From assembly GCA_029532625.1 (NCBI GenBank), contig JARFXM010000008.1, forward strand, positions 62,001 through 126,000: a stretch of 64,000 bases of DNA. Direction: 5' to 3'. Shown piece by piece: positions 11,823 to 20,801 of the stretch; the stretch's first letter is position 1, and every line of letters begins with the position of its first letter. The stretch is from Lomentospora prolificans (taxonomy: Eukaryota; Ascomycota; Sordariomycetes; Microascales; Microascaceae). The notes under the pieces were generated by a model. That model made no database searches. It was not told where the DNA came from and saw only the letters and a list, made by a program, of their open reading frames with translations. The position numbers were made by a program, and so were the translations under genes.

Positions 11823-12466
11823 GATAGATGACCATGCGACCTTCAGGCGCGGTGCACGCCCGAGCAAAGTTTCCGTCGAGGTTTCGGCGGACGGAGAAGA
11901 AGGCGGGGTATACCCCTAGGCGCGGATACGGATCTGAAGCATCTTGCGGCAGAATGGCTCTGTGGATGCGGGATCCTTGGCCGTCGGCGCAAACGAGGAC
12001 GTCAGAGGTGTCGTGTGAGCCATTTGAAAGGTAGGCGGTGACGCCATCGTCATCCTGCTCAAAGCGCTCAACCGTGACGCCAAAGACATAATACTTAGCT
12101 TCGTCTCCACTTTCGGGTGCAGAATCTGCACAATGTCGCTATGCATTATCTCAAACTCGGAGGTCACCGTCTGTATTCCCCTTTCCCCGATTTGTTGGCC
12201 ATAATAACCTTGCCCAGCACAGTCCCATGTTCATCCAAGAGGGACATGCGAGCTTCGTCAACACAGTGGCGGCGGATCCCGTCGAGAAGGCCTATTCGCT
12301 TAGGAATATCGATGTCCTGAGCCCGGAGATCAATTTGCGCTCCAGTAGCTCTAAGCCCGGGAGAGCGCTCGACAACGACGACTTGGTGTCCGTCCCACTG
12401 CAGCCAGAAAGCCAGGGCCGTGCCGGCACAGACGCCGCCCCTGATGAGAATTTTCAGGTGTATCAA
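11823..12466 (-). pseudogene. FAD-dependent monooxygenase (PHBH type), truncated and frameshifted
   Basis: The N-terminal half of a flavoprotein hydroxylase is recognisable. It starts with a damaged dinucleotide-binding segment (LKILIRGGVCAGTALAFWL, one residue short of the usual GGG), then VVVVERSPGLRATGAQIDL. It continues in a second frame (TVTSEFEIMHSDIVQIL) after a shift near 12175, and in a third frame after a shift near 12120 (VFGVTVERFEQDDDGVTAYL, then VLVCADGQGSRIHRAIL, where family members have GADG). No ATG stands where the protein should begin, and the match stops abruptly near 11825, well before the C-terminal half. It is clearly non-functional. It lies 1.75 kb downstream of the intact SDR gene. 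Confidence 0.85.
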
Positions 12467-12909
12467 GCGAAAAAAGTATAACAAAAACGAAAAGAAGGGT
12501 CGGCAATCAAGCGGCAAGCGGGGGCTTGGTTGAATGTGTTTCGACAGCCGTAATCTGGAACAAGTCGCCCGAGAATAGAATGCAAATAAAAAAGAAAGAA
12601 AAAAGTCGCGATACTTATTCCCAGAGAGCAATGCCAAAGATGTATGAAATACAATAGCAGCATGCGTAATCAAACACAGAGCTCCTGAGGTGGCTCGGAA
12701 ACAACCAGCCGGATATGACGACATCACAAAGGTGAAAAGAAACAAGAATAACTTCAAGGAAAGGCATCGTTCATCATGAGCATGGTTCACGATATGATCG
12801 GGTCGACGATATGAGTAGATATTCGAGATAAAAAACGCTAGCACGCCCATAATTACTACCAACTTTGAAACGCATATTACTTGACCGAATCGCTATTAAC
12901 GCCCTCGAA
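12467..12909. other. intergenic region
   Basis: About 440 bp between the monooxygenase relic and the end of the HET gene. A/T-rich around 12575-12605 (AAAAAAGAAAGAAAAAAG). No gene seen. Confidence 0.5.
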
Positions 12910-14775
12910 TCACACAATCCAAACCAACTCCAGTGTACTCTTGTCATACGCCTCCCCGTACATGATCCCGTGCAGATAACACTCACCTTGAAGCTTCCAA
13001 TTGTCACCATTAGCTCGCAATACCAGCGGCACCTTTCCGCCCTTGGGAACAGCGACGCGATCGCCAGGCGCGACTCGCACATTGCCTAATCCGATGTATC
13101 CCTTTGTCGTCCTAAACACCGTTCGATCGGCGAGAGGACACGTGGAGACCCCGAAAGGATACGCAATAGAAGACTTGGGGACTTTTAATAGCTTAGCGAG
13201 GAACGGCACAACGTACTTTTCCGCTCGTTGTGGGAGAATGGGATCTAGGCGTTTCATGTAGCGGAGGAGGCGCGCCTGTCTGTCGAGGATATCGTACTGC
13301 TGCCTCATGAAAGACATCTCCAAGTGGGGAGGCCCACCCACAAGTGTCTGAATGAATGCATCGAGAGCAGGCTCAGATGTGGGGTACGGTAGTCCCAATG
13401 GAGTGCCGGCTACCTCCCGCCATTCATCCAGCATATAAGCAACCTTGGGCAGCCTCAAAATACCTGGGTATCCATGCGGGATATCATCCACCACCATTGG
13501 TGAACCAACGGCTTCGACCACATCCACCCAACAGCACTCTAAACCAAGCAGCAAGCCAGTCTCGTCGAACTGGACCGCAGGTTGGGAATCTCCGCTGGCC
13601 TTATACCTCACCTCGTATAAGTCATCCTGGTTCTTCAACCCCACCACCGGCGACTGCCGTATCACCCTCCAATCCGGTGTCCAGGTTGGAAGTTCCGGTG
13701 GATGGACTTTATCGAGGCCCCGAGGTAAAGAGAGTACGCTCAAGTCCGACCCGCGCTTCAGCAGTTCTGTCGCAACCTGACGGTAAAGAACAAAAGGGTC
13801 GATTGTATAGTCAACTTGGGACATTATAATCTTGGAATAGGAGCAACCGGCCATACCCGCCACGCCGTAGATCTTGTCGCGGGGATCCGTCGCCTCGAAG
13901 AGTCGGTGTCGATACATGACGGAGAGGAGATCCCGTTTCACACCGTTTTGGTAGTCGTCTCGTGTCTGGATAAGCATTAACGGGGGAACGTTGCGGTCGT
14001 GCACGCTCGTGTAAAGGTCGAGTTGGTTTTGAAGAATCGCTGCGTGGGTAAAGTCCTCCCAGGTCATGGTGGAATCGCCGCATTGGATTGTGATTTTGGC
14101 CGCCACGGCAGCCTCTTGGACGACCCACGTTCTGGAAAACCAGTTTCGGTCGATAATTTTTGAAAAGGCGTCAAAGCGGGCCCACTGCGAGGTGCGTTTA
14201 AACCGTTTAAACGTGGCAATTACTAACGGATCGTCGGGAGGCAAGTCGTGGAGAGTATCTCGCTGCTTCAAGTACTCTCGGCCGGCATCCGCGAGATCCT
14301 GGGCGGCCTGCATACCAAGGGCACTATCATCGGCTTCCTCTCCGAGCCAGACGATGACTTCAGTCGCACCATGGAAAATATCCTTCATCAAAGCGACCTG
14401 TCTTCCCCTCTCTTCTAGGTCGTCTTGGTTGATACAAATGGCGTCCGCCCACAGAATCACGGGATTTTCCGCATGACGGTTGCGGAGCAGCGCGGCATGG
14501 AGGTTGTGCCGAATGGACAGTTTCCTCCCATTGCAAATGATGATGTGTTCGGGTTGCGGAACATCCCAACAGTAGGAAAGAGCAGCATACTGCGGGCTTT
14601 CGGCAAGCGACGTCTGCACAAGATCGCACTCGACCGGGCTATCGTCTTTTCCCGGATGCAAACTAAGCGCGCGGTTTAGGTTGAGAATGCGAAACATCTT
14701 GCCGATCAGCTCGGGGCCGAGCACTGAGTAATTGAGGGGATCAAGATCCATCCTTGGCAACTTGGCTTCTTCCAT
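12910..14775 (-). CDS. HET-domain protein, 621 aa, single exon
   Basis: Heterokaryon-incompatibility type protein. The HET domain lies at about residues 60-220, with its three conserved blocks visible: YAALSYCWD, VILWADAICINQDDLEER, and a run ending VIVWLGEEADD. The family acts intracellularly in non-self recognition and cell death upon hyphal fusion; what it recognises cannot be told here. The C-terminal part ends in CYLHGIMYGEA, a segment commonly seen at the end of this HET subgroup. The single-exon structure and length are usual. It shares its strand with a glycosyltransferase gene and a second HET gene further right. Base composition is like its neighbours. Start: first ATG of the frame. 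Confidence 0.93.
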   Translation of the reverse strand: MEEAKLPRMDLDPLNYSVLGPELIGKMFRILNLNRALSLHPGKDDSPVECDLVQTSLAESPQYAALSYCWDVPQPEHIIICNGRKLSIRHNLHAALLRNRHAENPVILWADAICINQDDLEERGRQVALMKDIFHGATEVIVWLGEEADDSALGMQAAQDLADAGREYLKQRDTLHDLPPDDPLVIATFKRFKRTSQWARFDAFSKIIDRNWFSRTWVVQEAAVAAKITIQCGDSTMTWEDFTHAAILQNQLDLYTSVHDRNVPPLMLIQTRDDYQNGVKRDLLSVMYRHRLFEATDPRDKIYGVAGMAGCSYSKIIMSQVDYTIDPFVLYRQVATELLKRGSDLSVLSLPRGLDKVHPPELPTWTPDWRVIRQSPVVGLKNQDDLYEVRYKASGDSQPAVQFDETGLLLGLECCWVDVVEAVGSPMVVDDIPHGYPGILRLPKVAYMLDEWREVAGTPLGLPYPTSEPALDAFIQTLVGGPPHLEMSFMRQQYDILDRQARLLRYMKRLDPILPQRAEKYVVPFLAKLLKVPKSSIAYPFGVSTCPLADRTVFRTTKGYIGLGNVRVAPGDRVAVPKGGKVPLVLRANGDNWKLQGECYLHGIMYGEAYDKSTLELVWIV

Positions 14776-15388
14776 CCCTATACCAAAACAATGCGGGGCC
14801 CGGGTGGGGTTGCCCAGACTCTTGCGAGCGTGATTAACCCGGATTTGTGCTGTGATCTGCGCTTATTGTGTGGAGAACGAGAGAAGAGTGGCAGCCAACA
14901 GCGTGTGGGGCTAGCGAGCTAAATTGGGTGTGTTTTCAAACCTTTCAGGGTCCTTTGATCGGCACGAATTGCGGACGAGTATGGACTTGGATCAGTCGAG
15001 AAAGACGGAGTCGAGAAAGACGGGGGAGAGAAGAGAAAGATGGAGGGGAGAATCACGAACACAAGGGTAAGACGGAAATCGAGTACAGAAGGTGACAAAA
15101 AGTCGGGCAGGCTCCCATAATACTTACCCGCCTGAATCTGTTGGCCAGCTTCCTCGTCTGTGCCCTCATTGTGCCCTCACTTGCGCTCACCCGACAAGGT
15201 TGCTTTCTCAAGCAGAGCCAGCCAGTTATCTGGGGCGGCGGTACTGTCACAGCCCTGGGTCTTCCCGCAAATAGTACGGCGCCCATCAATCTGTGCCAGC
15301 ACAGTGGCGGGAAAGCTGTATCGATTATTGGTAGGCCAGCAATGTGTTCTTATTGCCAGCCATGCATGGACAAGGGTATGGGTGAAGA

Positions 15389-15437
15389 ATGGCTTGTCCT
15401 CCTTTCTCCATTTTTGAGGCTGAGTGCATGACAAGTC
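15389..15437. repeat. direct repeat, copy 1 of 2
   Basis: A segment beginning ATGGCTTGTCCTCC and ending GCATGACAAGTC, which recurs 178 bp to the right with a few substitutions. No coding role is visible. Confidence 0.8.
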
Positions 15438-15566
15438 CTGTTTGGGATTCGCGGAAAAGAAAAATGAAAAACAGAAGGCCCTGCACAACCGCCCCGTCTC
15501 TTTCCCGCTGTCTGAAGCTGTTCCTTGAAGCTCTCTCGTTGAGATTGTCACGTTTCCTACCATTTT

Positions 15567-15615
15567 ATGGCTTGTCCTCCCCGCTCCATTTTTGCGGCTG
15601 AGCGCATGACAAGTT
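15567..15615. repeat. direct repeat, copy 2 of 2
   Basis: Second copy of the 49-bp element, beginning ATGGCTTGTCCTCC and ending GCATGACAAGTT. A short CCTACCATTTT motif is also duplicated next to it. Confidence 0.8.
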
Positions 15616-15783
15616 CTTTTCCTACCATTTTCTTTTTTTTTTTTTTTTTAAGCACCTCCACTAGACCGAATTAATCGATCTGTATTATCTATATCTTCAT
15701 GCCTTAAATCTCGGCAGATTTTCCGATGTCTAATATTATGTGTCTCTTCGCCTGACTTGCGCGGTAGTTTCTTTCGTCCACCT

Positions 15784-16983
15784 CTACATCTTTTCTGGCT
15801 CTGTGGGCGTAGCACGAATCAGGCGCTCGTCCGACGGCTGTGGCGACAGGCGCTCTACCTCACGAGTCGACTCCCAGTGTACTGTCCCATACCGATACAT
15901 CTCTCCAAAGGTGCCCGGCCTATGGTCTGCGTCCCTGAATTCTTCCTTCTTGACTAGGTCTCCAAGCGCCGGCAGCCCACCGGCCGAGTTATGGTAGACC
16001 TTGTACATGTGGCTACTTTCGAGTACCTCTACCACAAAATTCTCGGCCGCCTGCCTCTTTACGGGATCCGGCTCGTCTAGCGGCGTAGTGAAGAGCTCGA
16101 CCTGCTTGAGCCCATCGTAGTCTGTCCTAATGGCCCCTAGAATACCGTTATAAATCCCCTCAACCATGTACACTTTGTTCTCCCAAAACTCGCGGCCGTT
16201 CCAGCCCGTGCTGACATCGAGCAGGTTCCTCGTGCGATCGCCCATGAGCATCTGCGCAACGTAGTCGCTCATGTGCAGGACTTTGTCCTGAAAATTCCAG
16301 TCGGCCATGCCATCCGCCACGCCGATTTCTTGAACCAGCGGCAGGGTGTGGAAGCCGGTTGCGTTGGTGCGGCCGGCCCAGAGCGCCTTATAGGAGTTGT
16401 GCCAATTCTTGATGAACACGCACTCTTTGCGAGCAGCCAGCATATAGTTGCCGAAGCTGCCCCACTTCTTCCGGATCTGGCCGCTGATCACCCAAGCACA
16501 CATCTCGTACGGCGTCCCAGGGCTCGTCAGGTGGTCCCAGAAGAGGCGGTCGAGGCTGGTGTGCAGCATGTTGCCCACGTCCATCCACACGCCACCGTAC
16601 TCGTAAATCAGCGGCAGCCTCACCAAATCAGCTGCGTGCTGGGCGGCATGCGGCCCATCCATGGTCTTGTTGACAAAGCACTCGGGGAACCAGTCCTTAT
16701 CGACAAAGTTGTAGACATTATTAGGCGAACCGTCCACAAGGTCGACGAGACGGACCGTCCAGGAAGATCCAAGGCGATTGACCCAATTAAGAACGGTGCG
16801 TTGATAGCTCGGGTACATAGCATCGATTCCTTTGTCCCAAAAGGCCCACACATTCTTCTCCGACACAACGGGCCTGAACGATCTGAGTTGTGCGAGAATT
16901 TCCTCGTCGGGGATTAGAACAAGCCGGGACTCTGGGATCTCCCGAAGGCTCGTAGCCGACTTGGGAATTGCAAATTTGCCCAT
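15784..16983 (-). CDS. capsular-polysaccharide-synthesis/GT32-type glycosyltransferase, 399 aa
   Basis: Predicted sugar transferase of the Caps_synth family, which in fungi is thought to act on surface or secreted glycans. The key block is ADLVRLPLIYEYGGVWMDVG near residues 140-160, corresponding to the nucleotide-sugar-binding region of GT32-like enzymes. An upstream NVWAFWDKG segment is also typical. Single exon, full-length for the family. No signal peptide or membrane segment is evident, so its location is unclear. The start used is the first true ATG (MGKFAIPK); the frame is open three codons further upstream only from a TTG. Its two flanking protein genes on the same strand are HET genes. 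Confidence 0.87.
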   Translation of the reverse strand: MGKFAIPKSATSLREIPESRLVLIPDEEILAQLRSFRPVVSEKNVWAFWDKGIDAMYPSYQRTVLNWVNRLGSSWTVRLVDLVDGSPNNVYNFVDKDWFPECFVNKTMDGPHAAQHAADLVRLPLIYEYGGVWMDVGNMLHTSLDRLFWDHLTSPGTPYEMCAWVISGQIRKKWGSFGNYMLAARKECVFIKNWHNSYKALWAGRTNATGFHTLPLVQEIGVADGMADWNFQDKVLHMSDYVAQMLMGDRTRNLLDVSTGWNGREFWENKVYMVEGIYNGILGAIRTDYDGLKQVELFTTPLDEPDPVKRQAAENFVVEVLESSHMYKVYHNSAGGLPALGDLVKKEEFRDADHRPGTFGEMYRYGTVHWESTREVERLSPQPSDERLIRATPTEPEKM

Positions 16984-17716
16984 TGTCAACAAGGGCTATG
17001 AACCGATATTTCGTGCGGGCGCTTTTGATCGCAGTTGATTTAGGGTTAATCGCCAGCGAAGAGAGGTGTTTCAAGTAATATTACCATCAATTAATTCTTC
17101 TCATTTTCACTTTGCGGAGCCAGATGACTCATAACAGGACTTAGCAGCACTCAGTGCTGGTCGTCCATCCTCACCCGAAATCTAGGGACTTTCCTAGAAT
17201 AGCCAGCTGGCTAGGCCTATTAACAGATGGATATACAGAGTAGAAGGGACGCCAGGCTAATACTCGAAGTAGTAGATTTCTCCTGGGGCTAGGCACTGTT
17301 TTTTACTTCCACTCGAGTTGGACGGGCAAAATCCAGCACTCCAAATATTACTCTCCATATTCCTCTCAAGACATAAATGGAGTTACCCATAACTCCTGGC
17401 AAGCCTATTCCTCCTCCTGTTACACTCGACAATACTTTTACCATGGATCTAACATCACCTGAACAATAACAGCACTGGCGTCTAAACATAATTAATGCTT
17501 TAGGAAACCGTATAGCTTCAATTCCATTATTTTCCAGTAGGCCGCCAATCTCTTGGTGACCGTGGCACACAGCGGGAGATTGCCACGCGTGGAATTGAAA
17601 TTGAAGGCCCAGACCTTTTTTTTTTAAAAAGGCAAGCCAGGACCGACAATTTCGCGACGGCGGAAAGCAGTAGGGCCGAACTTTACCCAGTCTCTCAGCT
17701 ACTCGGAAGAATTGCG
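16984..17716. other. intergenic region
   Basis: About 730 bp. A long minus-strand open frame crosses it (17289-18002) but lacks any family feature and overlaps a more convincing plus-strand membrane-segment frame, so it is not called. A T10/A5 run lies near 17615-17629. Confidence 0.5.
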
Positions 17717-17911
17717 ATGTTGGAAGGGCATGCCTCCCAAGAGGAGAATGAGAAAAAGTCGAATACCAGAGCCATTGCAGGTGGCGTGGTTGGAGTCGTC
17801 GCTTTTGTCGCTGCCGGAGTTGCTGTTGTCTGGTTCCTTCGAAAAAAGGAGAAGGAAGAGAACAGAGCCTTCCGGAAAACGGCATACTCGGGCTTGACTC
17901 TGCGCCAGTAG
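17717..17911 (+). pseudogene. fragment encoding a single-pass membrane segment with basic tail
   Basis: A 64-codon ATG-to-TAG frame contains RAIAGGVVGVVAFVAAGVAV followed by WFLRKKEKEENRAF: one hydrophobic helix with the positively charged inner flank typical of fungal cell-wall sensor or adhesin proteins. Those proteins carry a long Ser/Thr-rich extracellular part, which is missing here. I take it as a leftover C-terminal exon, though a tiny functional membrane protein cannot be excluded. Confidence 0.4.
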
Positions 17912-18246
17912 GGGAAGGTAAAGTCGGTGATTGACCAAATATAAGCGCTCCGCTGGTATAAGAGCAAATGGGGCACACGGGAGCTTGACGCCGCGCCGCC
18001 ACGCCGAATTATTTAGCGGGTCTAGATCCGATCCATGAATTAGATGGTAGCATTGCTGTTGTCCAGATGCAGCGAAATCATGGGCAAGTTATTTAGATGA
18101 GTGGTGTAATATCCTTTTATCCATAAGTGTATTAATCACTTGAAACTGAACTTAAACCTTACAACACTATCTCACCCGCAGAATCTTTCTCCAAAACCTC
18201 TGGAGGCTGGAAGCTTTGCCCACCCACTGATATTAAGTCACCAAAA
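17912..18246. other. intergenic region
   Basis: 335 bp of 3' flank to the HET gene on its right. No gene or repeat seen. Confidence 0.5.
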
Positions 18247-19851
18247 TCAAGCCAAAATTACTCTGCGGCTTGGCGACTTGAGAACGAAGCTAGACGTGAA
18301 CTGGGTGGGATCGAAGGACATCTCACCGGCAACGCCAACTCGTTCGTACCAATGCATCCCATCAAGTTTTGAAGGTGATAGTTCCCGGACTATCAAGCCA
18401 GCTTGCCAACCAACTTCATTCGTCGGAGGGGCTACAACCTCCACATAATAGAAGCAGGCCTCGTCTGTCAGTTGAATATCAGGATAGAAGGGCAGTCTTC
18501 TGCCGCCCGTCATTTCGACATGCCAGCCAGTTTCAAGAAGGGAGATATCGAGGCTCGTATGGGTATTCTTTCGTATTGTAATCTCCATAACACGGGTATC
18601 AAGATGAATATGACCGGGAGATATTGGACTTTTGTCTGGACAATTCTCTTTCATCTCGGCATGGGCGCAGTCGATGGGCCCGCTGAGACCTCTTTCAAAG
18701 TAGGAATCGCATGGGATAGGGAGTGACCCTTTCCACCTGTCATTGTGTCTACTCGGCCAATTGATACCGCAGTCGACCGATTCCCACGACCAAGAAGGGC
18801 CATGACAAGACTTCTTCTCACCCAGGACTGTTGATTGGTCGCAGCGCCAGAGGAGGTCGTAAGGTAAAGCATCCTTCCATAGCCCCGAGATGTAGAGATC
18901 TTCGCAATTGGGGCGTAGCAGCTCAGCCACGCCCCGGATGGCGAACACCCTATCCTTACGGTCCGTAAGGTCACGGCGGGAGAAGGTCTTGACGCATTCT
19001 CGCCACATAGGCCGAACGCGCTCTGGAGCGGGACTTTTTGCGGACAGGTCGAAAGCGGCATTGAGGTTATTTATCCCTCTTCTAAGATGGCCGACTTTCA
19101 TGATATTGCCACATTCGCACCAAATCTCACCTTTGCACTCCCAGACAAGTTCGGCATCCGTAAAGTGGATGATACGCCGGGCGAGCAGGCGTTCCTGGAA
19201 TGCCCATCCCCTACAGAGTAATGGTAGCGTCTCCGAAATGATGCTTTCCCAGTGCTTCCGGGGCATGGTCCTGCACGCTCTCATGACATCATGAAAATTG
19301 TCATCGGCGAGCGGAACGCTATTAGTCGCTGTTGAAAAAAGGCCCTTCTCTGTGCTTTTTGATGTCATCGCCGCTATCACGAGGGTCGCATTCGAGTAAA
19401 CCGAGCCCATCTTTAGAATCTCGCGGTGTTTGTCTGCGCCATTATCTTGAATAATGCAAAGGGCGTCAATCCAAAGATAGCGGAACCCGATTGATTTTAC
19501 GAGTTCGAAAGCGTCTCTGTGTGTAGGCGGGAGGGAGTCACAAGGGATATGCTCCTGCATCTGGGACAGGTTTTCCAATGTTGTTTTTAGGGTTTCGGCA
19601 GAACCCCAACGGTAGCTAAGAGCCGCGAACTCGACCGAAGGGTCAAGCGAGGATGCAGGAACGAGGCGAGGCCCACCGTGCTCTGTACTTAGGTCGATGA
19701 GGCGCTCGGGTTGTATCTTGGATCGTCGTGTATTGCAGCTATTCGCCTCATGCTGGGAAGCGCAGAGTGCCATCCACTGCTTGATTGTCTCGATCTCCCG
19801 CTGCCGCCTGCTAGATGAAAGGTACGCGGCGCTGCCATTCATGTTGCACAT
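18247..19851 (-). CDS. HET-domain protein, 534 aa, single exon
   Basis: Second heterokaryon-incompatibility-type protein, of a different subgroup from the one at 12910. The HET domain spans about residues 70-230: FAALSYRWGS, then YLWIDALCIIQDNGADKHRE, then ATLVIAAMTSKSTEKGLF. The downstream block RGWAFQERLLARRIIHF is typical of the larger HET-protein group. Predicted intracellular, acting in allorecognition; its partner is unknown. Two nearby ATGs (19851 and 19842) could start translation, and the first is used. Complete and uninterrupted. The two HET genes are too different in the readable motifs to be a recent tandem duplicate. Confidence 0.93.
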   Translation of the reverse strand: MCNMNGSAAYLSSSRRQREIETIKQWMALCASQHEANSCNTRRSKIQPERLIDLSTEHGGPRLVPASSLDPSVEFAALSYRWGSAETLKTTLENLSQMQEHIPCDSLPPTHRDAFELVKSIGFRYLWIDALCIIQDNGADKHREILKMGSVYSNATLVIAAMTSKSTEKGLFSTATNSVPLADDNFHDVMRACRTMPRKHWESIISETLPLLCRGWAFQERLLARRIIHFTDAELVWECKGEIWCECGNIMKVGHLRRGINNLNAAFDLSAKSPAPERVRPMWRECVKTFSRRDLTDRKDRVFAIRGVAELLRPNCEDLYISGLWKDALPYDLLWRCDQSTVLGEKKSCHGPSWSWESVDCGINWPSRHNDRWKGSLPIPCDSYFERGLSGPIDCAHAEMKENCPDKSPISPGHIHLDTRVMEITIRKNTHTSLDISLLETGWHVEMTGGRRLPFYPDIQLTDEACFYYVEVVAPPTNEVGWQAGLIVRELSPSKLDGMHWYERVGVAGEMSFDPTQFTSSFVLKSPSRRVILA

Positions 19852-20801
19852 CCTTCGTTACCCCGGCGCCAATGTTTTTAATCCGTGAACGGATAATTTT
19901 CCGAGAGTTGGTGGTGCTGGAAACTTACTAGGCGTTGGAGCTTCCTGTCGCGCTACTAAAGCGGGGGAAACTACCTTCGTACGAAGTACCATTATTACCA
20001 TTATTATTACCCTTTTGTCGTAGAGAGTTTTCCGCTGGCCGGTTTGGTACGCCGAGTTAGCGCACCAATGTGCGGTTTACAGCCTGGCTAGCATTTGATG
20101 GCTCAGACTTCGTGGCGACTCCATCAACCAATACGCATCGAGTGCTAGCACCTTGTTTCTTTAATACCGGGGTTTGGGCGTCGGTTGCGTGCGGGAAATT
20201 TCATGGCGACGCCACTGCAGCATAAAACGCAGCCAACTACGAAGTATTCGGGGTCAGGTCTTAAATAGTACTGATGCCGGGATCGACGAAGTTGAAGTGG
20301 TTTTAGATGGGTCACGTAACATGCTCGCATTTCGCTTGTAGTCGTGGAGAAGAGAAATAGTAAGGTATCTGCCGGGTGGGAAACAAATGAATCTCCATAA
20401 TGCAGACGTGGTCACCAAGCCGACTGGGACAACGTGGTGCCTACGCTTGTCGTGGTGTAGGTGCACCTGGCGACACGGTTGGGATTTACTGTGACCTCTT
20501 CTCTGGCGAGAGTTGATGTCTTATTATTGCTAATATTAACAGCACACTCTCCATTTCAAGTGGTTTTCCGCTCCCTCGCCCAGCCACTCGTCTGACCACT
20601 CGCTTAGCTATCAGCTATTTCCATGATCAACTTTCGCAGATGGAGCTTCCTGAATCGATGATTTATTAGCATAGACATAATATTTTGATGTTGTTCTCGG
20701 TTGGACTTGGCAGTCTGGCAGAAGATCATCATCCATTTGAGATGATTTGAGTTGTCAGAACATTTGAGTGACGTCACCATGTGATCTTCCGCAACCTAAC
20801 A
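19852..20801. other. intergenic region with short palindrome
   Basis: About 950 bp between divergent genes (HET gene on the left, PIP-kinase-like gene on the right). It contains a perfect 12-bp palindrome CTTCGTACGAAG at 19975-19986 followed by ATTATTACC triplet-like repeats, and a cAMP-response-element-like octamer near the right end. No gene seen. Confidence 0.55.
20769..20776. promoter_or_regulatory. CRE-like octamer TGACGTCA
   Basis: The full 8-bp palindrome bound by ATF/CREB-type bZIP proteins lies 26 bp before the ATG of the PIP-kinase-like gene. By chance such an octamer occurs about once in 65 kb, and the position is promoter- or leader-like. Function is not shown. Confidence 0.4.

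Larger units (their letters stand above)
14776..15783. other. intergenic region with a duplicated 49-bp segment
   Basis: About 1 kb with no gene. It includes a purine-rich GAGAAAGACGG-type stretch near 14995-15050, two copies of a 49-bp direct repeat (listed separately), and a T run of 17 at 15633-15649. The right end is the 3' flank of the glycosyltransferase gene. Confidence 0.6.

Noticed and set aside
17289..18002. 237-codon minus-strand open frame overlapping the membrane-segment fragment
   Set aside because: No family features, unusual amino-acid mix, and the opposite strand carries a clearly better protein-like stretch.
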